Under the pieces are notes generated by a model that was not told the DNA's origin, ran no database searches, and saw only the letters and a program-made list of their open reading frames with translations. Shown here piece after piece: positions 10,474-22,667 of a DNA stretch of 64,000 nucleotides. A program made the position numbers and the translations under genes. Source of the DNA: Litsea cubeba (taxonomy: Eukaryota; Streptophyta; Magnoliopsida; Laurales; Lauraceae); contig CM022946.1 of assembly GCA_012931725.1 (NCBI GenBank), forward strand, positions 72,964,269 through 73,028,268. The letters are read 5' to 3'. Positions within the stretch are counted from its first letter, which is position 1; every line of letters begins with the position of its first letter.

Positions 10474-12087
10474 CGTTTATTTGAGAACACGATGCTAGAA
10501 ATGAAATATTTGCATATCATATATTTTGCTCTATGCTCATATTTCTTTTCTCGATTCCTTGGCTACTTTATAATTGGTGGCCTATGTTGAATTCCGCATC
10601 TAAAAAAAATGAGATGAGATTTTTTGTTTGGAAATTTCTAATTCTTTGAATTTATTTCCACTCTTTCTCTTTTCAAAAAAAAAAATTTAAAACAAAAAAA
10701 ATCAGATTTTTCATTTTTGGATTCAAAATTGAGAAACTTTGATCCTCTCCCTTCTGGGCACTGGCGCTCACGGAAATCGTTGAGACCGTGTTCGGATCGG
10801 GGGTTGGGCCATTGTTTCTCTTCGATGAGTTCATTAAAGATCTAAAAATATATATATATATATATAAAAACTTTAGATTTCTCAATTTGGATTCAAAATT
10901 GAGAAACCTTGATCCGTTCCTATCGTTCATCGCGCTTGCAGAAATGTTGAGCCTGTTCGACTAAGGTTTTGGGCCATTGTTTCTCTTCGATGAGTTCATA
11001 AAAAAAATAAATAAAAAAATATATATATAAAAAAAAAGACATAGACCACTAAGGTTAAACCAACTGTGTTCTTTGATCATGGTTGATTCAAAGAAAAGCC
11101 TTGTCCAGAGTGTGGAGACAGCTTGACTGTTCTAGGCAAGGGTCCTCCAAACGGGTTCATTAAGTAATCCTACCCTTACCTGGGGGCAATTCTATCAATC
11201 AAGATTTCATAAGACCGGGTTAGGAGGCCTATGTGTACTCTCTTGTCTTTTAAACAAAAAAAATTATAATAAATAAAATAAAATAAAAATTTTAAAATAA
11301 AAAATAAAAAATAAATTTTTTTTTCAAAAAAAAATCTTAAAAAAAAATAAAAAAAATAAAAAAAAAGATTTAAAAAAAAAAAAAAAAATCTTCAAAATCT
11401 TCAAAAAAAACTTCCGTCATTTTGGGTTTAGATTGGAGAAATCTTGGTCTTCTCCTTTCTGAGCACTGGCGCTCGCGGAAATCGCTGAGCCCGTGTTCAG
11501 ATTGGAGTGCCTTTTGCTCTCTTTGATGAACCCGATATTGACTTTTCAAAAAAAAAAAACTCGTCATCTTTAGATTCAGATCCGAGAAATTATGGTTCAT
11601 TTCTTTCTGAGCACTGGCGCTCGCGGAAATCGCTGAGCCCGTGTTTAGATCGGAATACCATCTGCTCTCTTTGATGAATCCAATCTTGACCTTTCAAAAC
11701 AGAGAATCTCATCTCATGGATGCGGTCTCAAAACATTTGTGTCTAGCGGAACTAGTACGCCCTTTCAGGGTCTACTGTATTGCAACCGGCACATCTGTAA
11801 CTCCAACTTTATATTCTTCTTACCTCGAACAAGCTCTGCTTCTCGATAAGTCGAATTTAAGTTCACAATTGCTTCTAGCAGTCACTGGGATGCCCATTCC
11901 GGGCTTACCATACCTGCGATCAGAATAATTGTACCTTCTATGGCATCTTGCCTTCCTCATATTGCTTGGGTCATCTACCTCGAGCAATTTGAAAAGACGA
12001 AACCATAAAACTTCCCATTTATGATCATTATATTCTTGTGATTACTAATGGATGTGGTCTTGTTTCAGAAATTTTCGAAAACTAACA
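10474..12087 (+). other. repeat-rich untranslated leader of element A
   Basis: No gene is supported here. About 150-bp units with the core GGATTCAAAATTGAGAAACCTTGATC...TTGGGCCATTGTTTCTCTTCGATGAGTTCAT occur twice (about 10700-10835 and 10870-11000). A different unit with GAGCACTGGCGCTCGCGGAAATCGCTGAGCCCGTG occurs near 11460 and 11610. The first unit (10700-10835) is a mixture of both types. An A-rich tract (11250-11400) separates them. The stretch 11640-12050 precedes the gag start and is also present in element B. Confidence 0.7.
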
Positions 12088-14743
12088 ATGGCAGCTTCAC
12101 TAACCATTACTTTCGACGAAAACAAGCACCAACTCATGCTTCAACAGAAGCAAACCACGCGCACCTACAAGCGCCCCATCAGCTGCCGAAGTGTCAACTC
12201 CCTCGGCAACTCTCCGAACTCCGGGTCGACCTCGACTCCCCGGACTATCGTCTTTGGGACGCTGGGACCATTCCCACTTCCTGAGGAACAAACTGCTCCC
12301 TCCAAGAAGCAGAAACTCGCCTCTCAACGTGTCACTACCGTGACACCAAAGGCGAGCACCAGAAGGCCTGAAGCCCGTGGCAGCCCCACGAAGCCTCAAC
12401 CTGCAAACAACCAGGTCTACCCCAAGACTTGGTCCCCAAGACCTTCACCAAAACAGAGAAGGTCCCAGACATCCACTAAGCCAGCATTCCTGGCCCCACT
12501 TAAGGAGAACCAGTTCTATCCTCTTGCCTACATGAAAGAGGAGAGACCCATCTCCGACTTGACTTCCAAGTCAACCCAGCATGAGCCGGCTTGTTCCTAC
12601 AAGCCCAAAATCAAGTCATGCATCACAAGGCCTCCACAAGCACCTGCTAAGGCCTATAAACCTGCAGTTCGACCCTTCATCTCTACAGGGGCCGAACTTC
12701 AAAAATTCAAAGCTTCGTCTGCAACAGGCGAAGGACAGGGTTCGCATCCTGTCCTTGCCCAGCTACAAAGAAGACAGGCTCGGCTGCTGCGCCCGAGGGA
12801 GCACATCCTTCATCGTCAAAGCCCAGCCAGAGCTGACCGAAGCTCAAATTGCTCGTCATATACGCCGCCACGCGTCGTACCGACAAAAAGAGACTAGAGA
12901 AGCAAAGGACCCAGCCTCCCACACTTCAAGTCTCTCCTAAATGGGTCGAAAAAGAAAGACCCAACCAAGTTGCTGCCGTCCATATGGTTGGAAAAAACCA
13001 GAAGGCGCCAAAAATCAGCAACAAAAATCCATGTCCGACGTCCGATGACCCGCAGCGTCTCAAGGACAATAAGACATTCAGAAGAATCCCCTGCTCCTTC
13101 AAGCAAAGGACAAGCAGAGTGATCCTTCCTCAAGCTCTTCTTCAAAAAGAATGAGCCCCAGCTCAGTCACCAGGACAGTTTCTTCATTCGAATCACGAAG
13201 GATGAATGTCTTGGCTACAAATTCTGAGCCACCACCCCGCAATCCACCTCCAGAAGATGCGATCACCCGCATCCAGCAGTTGGAACAGGGCCAGCAGAGG
13301 ATTGAAACTCTGATGGAAAAACCTTCTCCTCGCCTTCCAAAATCAGGCGAACAATGAACCTCCTCCGAATCATCAAGACGACGAGGTAAATAGAGAAGAA
13401 AATGAGTCACGCGCCCTTACCAAAAAGGACGTAGATGGTATCCTCGCCAAAGCAAAAGAAGAGGATATACTCAAGGAGCATGGGATCAAGCCACCATATC
13501 CCTTATGGATGGACTCGGTCCCGTTCCCCACCAAATTCAAGCATCCTACTCTCCAAACATATACGGGGAAAGGATCAGCCAGACAGCACGTCATCCACTT
13601 CAAGATCCTGACGGGAGCTATCGCAGATCAAGATGCACTCAAGATCCGCCTCTTTGCAAGTACCCTAAAAGGTACGGCCTTCGATTGGTACTCCACTCTG
13701 CCGGAGGACTCGATCCAAACTGGGCCATGTTAGAGACAACGCTTCCTGACTCACTTCAAAGGTGAGATCATCCCGCTACTATGGCTCAGCTGTGCAGCCT
13801 AAAACAGGGGGAGAATGAATCAAAATATGACTTCATTCACAGTTGAAAGCAATGGCAAGACAAATGCTCTGATGTATTGCCACAAGCGTCGCTAGTCGAC
13901 ATCTGCCGAAACAACATGAGAGCCAGAATCCGCTCCATGATCATCGTCAATAAATCAAAAAACCTGGAGAACTCCTAGAAGCTTCCATGGAAGCTGAAAC
14001 GGTGATTAAGACCTCAACAGTCAGAAATCATCAGAAAAGAGCCAACCGCCATTACGACCTCAAAACCAAAGAAGAAAGAGGTCCTCAATGTGCAGACCAA
14101 GTCAGCTCCTCAGCCACCAAGAAAGCTGAAACAAAGCTGTTGGTAAGAGACCTGAACTCTCTGATGCCTTCAAAGAACGAGTAGAGAAGAAATACCCGTT
14201 TGATGAAGATGTTGATGAGAATCTTCGGGGCTCTTGTGGCAAACGGCAAGCTCACCTTGCCTGAACCAAAAAAGACCGGGTGATGTTGGCAAAACCAACG
14301 ATCCTCGGTACTGTCCATATCACCAGATGATCTCGCATCCTCTCAATCAATGCTTCGTTGTGAGAGAGAAAATAAATGAGATGTGGAAAAACGGAGTCAT
14401 CACCTTTGACATAAACTATGGGTCTGCCTCCGTCAACATGGTGACATGTGGACAAACATCAAAATCACCGAAAAAGAAGATCACTACTTCCTTCAAGGTG
14501 ATAAACTCAATCCAAGCGTCCGAACAACTGGTTCCTTACCCGACACCAGACGGACAACCGATATGGGTACATCCTGATCTCCTGGAAGATGAAAATTGGG
14601 AGGTCGTGAAAACAAAGCCTACAGCTCAACAGCGAAGGCAGGCTAGGAAACATCTCCTCAAGCTCAAACGGCAAGAGAAGACCCAGCCAAAACTAGAGGT
14701 CAAAGAAACGCAGAGGCTTCCTCTACTGCTTCACTGGAGGTAA
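12088..14743 (+). pseudogene. gag: gag of element A (frameshifted)
   Basis: This encodes the capsid/nucleocapsid precursor that packages element RNA. The start is ATG 12088 (MAASLTITFDENKHQ) in a good context. A long basic, proline-rich N-terminal region follows. The retrotransposon gag domain lies at about 13500-13980, with FPTKFKHPTLQTYTGKG, AFDWYSTLP and a MAQLCSLKQGENES-like block. A CCHC-like knuckle, CPYHQMISHPLNQC, lies near 14312-14353. The frame is broken several times relative to element B, for example by an extra base near 12717 and shifts near 13150, 13340, 13730 and 14270. The product cannot be made from this copy as written. Some shifts may be consensus errors. Confidence 0.85.
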
Positions 14744-14802
14744 CAAAAACATCCCTTCCAGAGACTTCAAAGGGGGTAAGGAAATTCACTCTCAGTGATT
14801 TC

Positions 14803-16106
14803 ATGCCACCTCAATTCAAAGAAACCATGCAGGAGACATCATACTCTTGCAATTCGGTAGTTGGATTCTCCATTGATGGATACGAGTCCAGCGACACCGA
14901 TGATGGATTCGAATCCAACTACACAGATGAGTGGGAGGAGTCCCTTGAAACAGGAGAATATCTCTCCGATGAAGAATGGGTTCTGAGTCTCATCTTATGC
15001 CAGTAATCTGGTATAACCCCCTACAGCCACAAGGATCCTGGTCTGATGATGAAGAAGACCAAGAAGCTGTACAAGAAAATGCTGCTGAACCAGCACCTCT
15101 CATTACTCCAGTGGAAATCAACAATGTTGAGCCACAAAGAGATGATGAAGAAGAAGATCCGGCTCCCATGCCTGATCTTGAAGAATATGCAAGGATCTTG
15201 CAGCGACTCGCTCTAGAACAAGAGCAAGAACGCGTCAACGAGCCTCCTCGCAATCCAGAGCCTGAAGTCCCTGAACACCACCAGGTACATCCTCCCTTAA
15301 CTCCTGAAAATGGAGAAAATTGCTGGATAGACGATCCTCTCACATCCGAGGATGAGTCTGACTCCGATCAGGCAACGTCTCCCGTCAGAGCTTCCTGTAA
15401 TGTGATAATTCGGGATTATAGCTCTTCCGAGGCATCGTCTGATGAGGACACTTACACTCCGGCGACGCCTAGCAATATATCTTCTGGAGCCACCTCATCT
15501 CACGTAACTTTCACTAAGATGACACCCTCTCAGGTTTCTTCTCCTGAGACTGTGACTTCAAAGTTCACACCCTTCCTGACTGAAGAATTCCCAGCTATTA
15601 ATACTTGGGACGATGAATTAGTCAACGAAGAAGAAAGATTGCTGGATGCTGTTCAGGACTTGTTTCCCGGAAAATGCTCCATGCAACACAATCACTGAGG
15701 ATGGTAACTCTGCTGCTGATACATCCTCAGCAAATGAAAAACGACAGCCTCTTGATCCTGAAGACAATCTTCCAAACGAAGACCCTTCTCAAGAAGCTCT
15801 CGAAGTTGGTAGAGGCACCCGCTCTGGCCGGGACTACCACAAAAATTACAACCAATCTTCCTTTACATATGTAAATCCTTCGGGAAAAGATGTTGTAAGC
15901 GCCCCTAGTGGCAACAATGATGAACATGCAGGCCCTAAAGAGGCTTTCAAGTATGACTTGATTGAACATTTCAAGCACATACCTGTACGTCTACACATCC
16001 TAGATTTGTTGCGAATGTCTCCGCACACTCGTGATAATCTCATTTCGGAATTACAAAAGCTGAATGAGGATGTCGACAAACATGCCCCGCAAGTCTCCAA
16101 ATTGAA
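14803..16106 (+). pseudogene. acidic gag-protease linker of element A
   Basis: Open segments (14803-15006, 14976-15698, 15646-16100) encode a strongly acidic, Ser/Pro-rich linker, for example DDEEEDPAPMPDLEEYA. A more conserved helix-rich block follows near 15950-16060 (FKHIPVRLHILDLLRMS). Plant gypsy polyproteins often have a comparable block before the protease. One-base shifts lie near 14990, 15665 and 16100. The function is unknown. Confidence 0.7.
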
Positions 16107-16802
16107 ATGGATTACCGGGTCAAAAACTCAGAAGCCTCCTCAAAGGGAGAAAAGAAGAAAACTGAGGGATCATGCATTGAATGCCTCTCGGTTAAAAAAG
16201 CAGCCAGTTCAACCATCGCCTTTACAAAGGATGACCTCCTACTTGGCGAAACCAGGCATAACCGACCCCTGTACTTCACGGGGTATATCAAGGAAATGCC
16301 TATGCATAGAGTTCAGATCGACCCAGGTTCTGCACTCAACCTCATCTCCACATCGGCTCTTGAAGAGTTGGGCATCCCACCCAGCAAACTGAGCCACACA
16401 TCTGTATCTATCTTTGGATACGATGGGAGTACTCAAAGGCCTATCGGCAAAATCAGGTTCAAGTTGCAGATCGGTGATCTTATCTCTGAGGTCACAGTGT
16501 ATGCAATAAAGACCCTTCATGCTACAACATCCTTCTCGGACCGCCCTTGGATCCATGAGAATGGTGTTGTCCCTTCAACTCTGCATCAATGCATCAAGTT
16601 TGCTGGCAACGACGGCATTATACATCGAGTCTTTGCGGACAGAAAACCCTTCAAAGGTAAGAAGTCCACTTCGCAGACTCACAGATGTATGAAGGTGAAA
16701 AAGAAGAAGAGGAAAAGCACACAGCATCCTTTGCCGAAAATCTCCAGAAAGATAAAGGCAAGCTCCTCAACAATCACCGGAAGAAAACAAACTATCCGGT
16801 AA
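16107..16802 (+). pseudogene. retropepsin-like aspartic protease of element A
   Basis: This segment carries the polyprotein-cleaving protease. VQIDPGSALNLIS (16311-16349) is the active-site region, with Asp in D-P-G-S in place of the common D-T/S-G. Both elements have it, so it is a family trait, not a lesion. LGIPPSKL and a flap-like FGYDGSTQRPIGKI follow. A basic tail (KKKKRKS) leads to a stop at 16800-16802, and the downstream linker is in another frame. Confidence 0.8.
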
Positions 16803-16857
16803 ATCTGAAGAGAGCATCCAAACTCCCTTCATCATCTCCTCAAATCTTTCAAAGCCT

Positions 16858-17932
16858 TTGGTCATCACAACTAAAGTGAAGAAGGCAAAACAAAAGCCTG
16901 GGGGCAAATTTGTTGTCTCTTTCGTGTCTATCATGCAAGACACGGACTCGGATTCAGAGCCAGAAGACGACACATCGTCAAGCCAAGCTGACACTCAGCA
17001 AGTTCAGCCTGCTCTTACTCCAATGGAGACAACTTCTGACATAGAAGATCCTACGTCAGCTTCCTTCGTTGTTCCAGCAACTTCAACAAAGGAAAAGCCG
17101 ATCTTCTTCCATAGATCGGATGCTTCTTCATCAAACTCCATGCTTGAACCTTTCCAAAATAAAGGTACGCCTCAACTATCCTTATACAGTTCTGTGGCAC
17201 AAGCTATTATGAAGAAAATGGGCTATGACGCTCAAACCCAGTCGGTTTGGGAGAAGGACGCTGGTATTCTCACGCCATTGGGGCCCGTCTTGACCAAAAG
17301 CCAGCTAGGAAGATTGGAGACCTCTACGGCTATGTAGAAAAGTCTTCACACGGGTTAGGGTATGATCCTGACACTCCCTTGATACAGTTGACACAAGGCT
17401 TAAAAGTCAATATACTGACCAAGCCTCAACATCTCAAGTCCATGAAGACATCGATCTCCCTGGATATCTCTTTGATGAGTCACCTGACAAAGACCCAGGA
17501 AGCTCATCCAATTAGCACGATTTCTCCGAAAACGAAGAGGAGTTGTCCGCTGGCACAGACGTGTGGACTTCTGACCCAGAAGAATCCTCATCTCCAAAAG
17601 AAGTAGCCTACTTCGACTCAGGCGATTGGGATCATCTCATAGCAAGCCTTGGGAAGATTACCGATCAAGAAGACCCGTGGAAAGGAACAAAACCTTGGTC
17701 TGGAAATGCCCTTGAAACCCAGAAGGTTTCGTTGAGCTGGAAGCCTCCGAAAATATTGTGGGGGAACCACCTTCGAACCTTCCAACAAAAGATCCTGTTC
17801 AAAAGATAGACTTGGGAACACCAGATAACCCACGTCCTGTATTCATAAGCAAGAATATAAAGGATGATGAGTTACCCGAGTATATCGCCTTTCTCCGTGA
17901 GTTCGTTGATTGCTTTGCATGGTCTTAAGCTG
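16858..17932 (+). pseudogene. protease-RT linker of element A with G-patch-like segment
   Basis: This is a second acidic, Ser/Thr-rich linker. Around 17205-17300 the sequence MKKMGYD...GILTPLGPVLTKSQL resembles the glycine pattern of a G-patch; element B keeps a better GLGEGRGI version at about 50900-50945. Acidic, Trp-containing segments (LYGYVEKSSHG, DWDHLIASLGKI) follow and lead into the RT. Several one-base shifts (near 17250, 17500, 17610) break the frame. Confidence 0.65.
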
Positions 17933-17934
17933 AA

Positions 17935-19200
17935 ATGTCAGGCTTAGACCCCAAAATAGCAGTTCACAAACTCAATCTTCAAGAAGACATCAAGCCTGTC
18001 AAGCAAGGCCAAAGAAGATTCCGTCCAGATGTGATGGATAAAATTGAACAAGAAGTTCAAAAACTAAAAAGCGTCGGCTTCATCCGTGAGGATCAACATC
18101 CTGAATGGTTGGCCAACATTGTCCCCGTGACAAAGAAAAATGGGCAGATCAGGGTCTGTATTGATTATAGAGACCTGAATGGCGCATGCCCAAAAGATGA
18201 ATTTCCGCTCCCCATACCAGAGGTAATGATTGATAATACCTGTGGATTCGAGCGAATGACATTCATGGATGGTTTCTCTGGCTACAATCAGATAAAGATG
18301 CATCCTGAGGATGAAAAACATACATCCTTTCGAACCCCCATTTGGCGTGTATTGTTACACTGTCATGCCATTTGGTTTGAAGAATGCTGGTGCCATATAT
18401 CAGAGGGCTATGATGAAAATATTTCCAAGATATGCAGCACAAGACGGTTGAATGTTACGTGATGACCTCGCCGTCAAAAGCAAAAGAAAAGAAGATCATC
18501 TCGAAAACCTTCGAGAAGTCTTCCTCCGGCTTCGCAAACACAAACTGCGAATGAATCCATTGAAATGCTTCTTCGGCGTCTCGTCGGGTAAGTTTCCTCG
18601 GATTCTTAGTTCGGAAAGCTGGAATAGAGCTTGACCCCATAAAAGTCAAAGCCATTCTAGAAATGCCCTCTCCAAGAACCTTGAGAGAACTCAAAGGGCT
18701 TCAAGGGAGATTGGCCTACATCAGACGGTTCATCTCCAATCTTTCGGGGAAATGCCGTCCATTCTCCCGGTTGATGAAAAAAGGTGTAAACTTTGTCTGG
18801 GATGCTGACTGTGAAGCTGCTTTCCAAGACATCAAGTCATACCTGACAAAACCTCCAGTGTGCTCTTACCACTGGAAAACCATTCATCTTGTACACAAGA
18901 GCCCTTGATCACTCTTTGGGAGCTCTGCTTGCGCAAGAAAATGATCAAAGAAAAGAAGCTGCTCTATATTACCTCAGCCGCATGCTAGTAGGTGCAGAGC
19001 ATCGCTACTCTCCAGTCGAAAAAGAATGTCTTGCAGTGATGTTCGCCGTACAAAAGTTGCGTCACTACTTGTTTCCAACACAGTATACCTGGTCTCGAGG
19101 GTCAACCTCTTGAAGGTCCTTGTCACAAAGGCAGGTTCTCTCAATGCTCGACTGGCAAAATGGTCCATCCTTCTGTCACAATTTGATATTAGGTATGTAC
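17935..19200 (+). pseudogene. pol: reverse transcriptase and first RNase H of element A
   Basis: The RT begins with LNLQEDIKPVKQGQRRFRPD. ICIDYRDLNGACPKDEFPLP and FMDGFSGYNQIKMHPED (first catalytic Asp) follow. The connection and first RNase H include LYTRALDHSLGALLAQEN and RYSPVEKECLAVMFAV. Compared with element B there is an extra C in a run at 18335-18339, a missing base at 18460 exactly at the YVDD catalytic box, an extra T at 18593-18595, a deletion near 18860, and a missing base near 19070. This copy therefore cannot supply its own polymerase. Confidence 0.9.
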
Positions 19201-21128
19201 CACAAAAAGCAATCAAAGGGCAAGCTCTAGCAGACTTCCTCGCAGAGCATCCATTGCCTAAAGATTCTCCACTCAGAGATGATCTCCCAGACGAACCAGT
19301 CTACAATGTGGAGACTTTCTCACAAAGTGCCTCCTGGGATATGTACTTTGACGGTGCAACCAGGACAAATGAAAAAAGACAGCTGATCTCGGGAGTTGGC
19401 ATCCTCTTTGTTAGCCCCGACAAATACATGATTCCACACGCTTTCTCGCTACTGGAACCATGCACAAACAATGCAGCTGAATATCAAGCTCTGATCTTAG
19501 GATTGGAACTTGCCATCGAATCCGGTATCACCATGCTGGAAGTCTTTGGAGACTCTCAACTGATCGTCAACCAGATGAATCAGAAATTTGAAGTCAGGAA
19601 GCCAGATTTGCTGCCCTACTACAACAAGGCACAATCACTTCTGCAAAAGTTTGACATCTGTCACATCACCCACATTCGTAGAGGTGAAAACATACGTGCA
19701 GATGCCCTAGCCGGACTTGCCGTATCCATGGCAATCCAGGAAGGGGAAAACATGCAAATCACAGTGTGCGAAAGGAGAATCCTTCCTCCTCTTAACACAC
19801 ACCAAGCAGTTGCTGAATGCCACCAAGTGGTCGGAAGTCGGATTTCAATCCTTCAAACTTCAATCGGCGACTGGAGGGATCCGTTCATTGATTACATTAT
19901 GTTCGGAATCCTACCTGAAGATCCAAAAGAACGGGTAAGCATCCAAAGGCGAACCCCAAGCTTTCATTTGGATATTCCTTTAAAAATCCATTACAGGAAA
20001 TCCTTCAACGGAGTACTTCTACGCTGCTTGTCACAACAAGAGGCTGAAGAAACACTCAAAGAAGTTCATGCTGGTCTTTGTGGAGCTCATCAGGCTGGAC
20101 CTAAGCTCTATGATCAGATAAAAAGGTTAGGATATTACTGGCCTACCATGGTAGCTGACGCAATGCAATTTGCTAAGCGCTGCCAACAATGCCAAGTTCA
20201 TGGAGACTACATTCACATGCCTCCAGAATGACTGCATCCTACAGCGATCTCATGGCCTTTCGAAGCCTGGGGTATGGACATCATAGGTCCTATTTCTCCC
20301 CCTTCAAGCAAAGGTCATCGCTTCATCTTCGCCGCTACGGATTACTTCTCCAAGTGGTCAGAAGCATTTGCGTTTAACGAAATGAAGACCTCATCAGTCC
20401 TTCAGTTCCTACGCACCAACATCATTTGTCGTTTCGGCATACCCAAAAGATTCGTCCATGATAACGGACCACAGTTCCGGGATCATCGATTCTACAGGTT
20501 TTGCGACAAATACAAAATCCAAAGCTGTCCTTCGACTCCATACAATCCGGCAGCAAACGGGTTAGCAGAAGCTTTCAACAAGACACTCTGCAAAATCCTC
20601 AAAAAAATAGTCTCTAGTCACAAAAGAGACTGGAGCGACAAAATGTCTGAAGCTTTGTGGGCCTATCGAACCACCGTTCGAGGACCAACCCATAGCACAC
20701 CATTCTCCTTGGTCTATGGATGCGAAGCTGTCGTGCCCTTGGAAGTACAAATTCCTTCCTTGAGGGTATCCTTGCAAAATGACATGACTCAAGAAAGCAA
20801 TGTCAAATTGCGACTCCATGAGCTGGACAATCTCGATGAGAGACGGATCGAAGCTCAACAAAGCATTGAACTTTACCAAGCACGTATGGCAGGATCTTTT
20901 GATAAAAAGGTCAGGCAACGCGCCTACAAAAAGAGTGACTTGGTTCTTGCGGTAAAAAGACCAATGGTCTTCGCTCACAAGTCTAAAGGCAAATTTGAGC
21001 CAAAATGGGAGGGACCCTACGTCATCGACAAGGTTTTCTCCAACGGCGCATACGCAATCCTAAACATGGAAGGTGACAGATGTATGCTGCCCATCAACGG
21101 CAAGTTCTTAAAGCGGTACTACCCTTGA
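19201..21128 (+). pseudogene. pol: second (archaeal-type) RNase H and integrase of element A
   Basis: The second RNase H shows MYFDGATRTN, NNAAEYQALILGLELA and VFGDSQLIVNQ, giving the Asp-Glu-Asp triad. It is the hallmark of the Tat group. Integrase follows: the zinc-binding HAGLCGAH...CQQC, then the core with GMDIIG (Asp), HDNGPQF (Asp) and NGLAEAFNK (Glu), and a C-terminal basic region ending FLKRYYP. One nonsense codon, TGA at 20229-20231, interrupts the frame where element B has Trp. Otherwise 19026-21128 is continuously open. No chromodomain is seen. Confidence 0.93.
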
Positions 21129-21519
21129 AGACTTACCCAACTGGGTAAGAGCAATGCCTGTACGGCCAAAACTGGTTTCCAGGTACACGCTCGCTAAACC
21201 CACCCTTTTTTTAGAATTTTCATATCAAATGTTGAAATTTCTAGAAATCTAAAACAATGCTTACTTTCATCGTTTCATTGTTAAAAATATATATATATAT
21301 ATATCCAAGTTTAGGAACCTTTCCCTAACTTGACCAAAATTTTCAACCCTTGAACCCAAAATTCATGGTTTGAAACAAAATCCGGATTCAAGGATTTCCA
21401 CCCTAGTCCACCCTGCCTTTTACTGCCAAAATGGTTTTAGGTCAAAACTTATGACCCTCGTGTCTTTAAACAAAAAAAATGGTTTTTCAAAAAACCGCGA
21501 GGAAGCGACGCTAGTCGAT
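21129..21519 (+). other. post-pol untranslated segment of element A
   Basis: No gene is seen. It contains a short (TA)n microsatellite (21287-21304) and T-rich and A-rich tracts. Confidence 0.6.
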
Positions 21520-21960
21520 ACTCGCACAAATCGGAAGCATATGAACCATGTTCGACACTTCCAAAATCGCAGGAAAGCGACATTTCGTCGATACTTGCAA
21601 AATCCAAAACTGTGGAGACTCAACGTTTCAGTTGATATCCACAACCCAAATTTCAAAGGTTCGAAAAAACCTAAAAAAAAAAAAAACATGGAGACGCAAC
21701 ATTTCAGTTGATATCCATAACCCAAAGGTTCGAGAAAACCAAAAATTTCAAAAAATCGTGGGGAAACGACATCAAGTCAGTACCCGCAAAACCAAAATTT
21801 TTGAAAAGCAAGGATGCGACATTCCATCGATACTTGCACCCAAATCCGCGAGGATGCGACATTCCATCGATACTCGCAACCGAATGAGCAAGGATGCGAC
21901 ATTCCATCGATACTTGCAAGAACATTCAGCAGGGAGGCGACTTTTAGTCGATACTTGCAT
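21520..21960. repeat. degenerate GCGACATTCCATCGATACTTGCA repeats
   Basis: About ten imperfect units of 35-45 bp share a core like GCGACATTYCRTCGATACT and are interspersed with a variant, GCAACATTTCAGTTGATATCC. Clean units occur near 21826, 21856 and 21895. Element B holds the same array inverted (about 46205-46650). Confidence 0.8.
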
Positions 21961-21975
21961 TTTTTGAAAACCAAA

Positions 21976-22285
21976 CCGGCTATAAATGCCATCAAAACAG
22001 GCTATAAATGCCACAAACCGGCTATCAATGCCACCAGAACAAAACCGGCTATCAATGCCACCAAAACAAAACCGGCTATCAATGCCACAAACAAAAAACT
22101 TGGATTTAAAAAAAAAAACCGGCTATCGATGCCACAAAACAAATTCGGCTATCAATGCCACCAAAACTGGCTATAGATGCCACACAAAAAAAAACTCGGC
22201 TATCAATGCCACAAGAAAAGCTGGCTCTCATGCCAAAATTGGCTTCCATGCCACAAACAAAAACCTGGCTTTCATGCCAAAACAA
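21976..22285. repeat. GGCTATMAATGCCA repeat array
   Basis: About thirteen units of 17-27 bp share the core GGCTATCAATGCCA or GGCTATAAATGCCA, ending in variants GGCTCTCATGCCA and GGCTTCCATGCCA. The core is the same as in the LTR U5 repeat (10111-10163). Element B has the matching inverted array at 45885-46195. Confidence 0.85.
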
Positions 22286-22329
22286 ATTACTTGACAAAAG
22301 ATTTTCACAAAATGACAACCTTTTGATCA

Positions 22330-22640
22330 AATCCCATTTAGCAATTACTTTTATCACAAAAAGATTCAAGTGAGCGTAGGGATAACAAAAAAAAAAGAGC
22401 ATCCCATTTAGCAATTACTTTTATCACAAAAAGATTCAAGTGAGCGTAGGGATAACAAAAAAAAGAAGAGTACCAAAAAATACATGTGGTACCAAAAAAG
22501 AAAGTGTTCACAAGCACTACAAAAAAAAAGTACCAAAAAAAATACATGTGGTACCAAAAAAAAAAAGTGTTCACAAGCACTACAAAAAAAAAGAGTACCA
22601 AAAAAATACAAGTGGTACCAAAAGAAGAGAGAAAGATAGT
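22330..22640. repeat. 67-bp direct duplication and TACCAAAAAA repeats
   Basis: A segment containing ATCCCATTTAGCAATTACTT...GAGCGTAGGGATAACA occurs twice back to back (about 22333-22390 and 22400-22456). It is followed by three copies of a roughly 60-bp unit with GTGTTCACAAGCACTAC and CATGTGGTACCAAAAAA. Element B has an inverted equivalent at 45590-45840. This forms the 3' flank of the antisense gene. Confidence 0.8.
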
Positions 22641-22667
22641 TTCTGTTATAAAAAATATACAGGAGCT

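Noticed and set aside
20562..20978. 138-codon frame opposite the integrase (and 194 codons at 47158-47742)
   Set aside because: Both are mirror frames of the same conserved integrase sequence. There is no independent support.
21976..22285. CRISPR-like regularly spaced repeats
   Set aside because: Units are degenerate, spacers are only a few A-rich bases, and the context is a plant retrotransposon.
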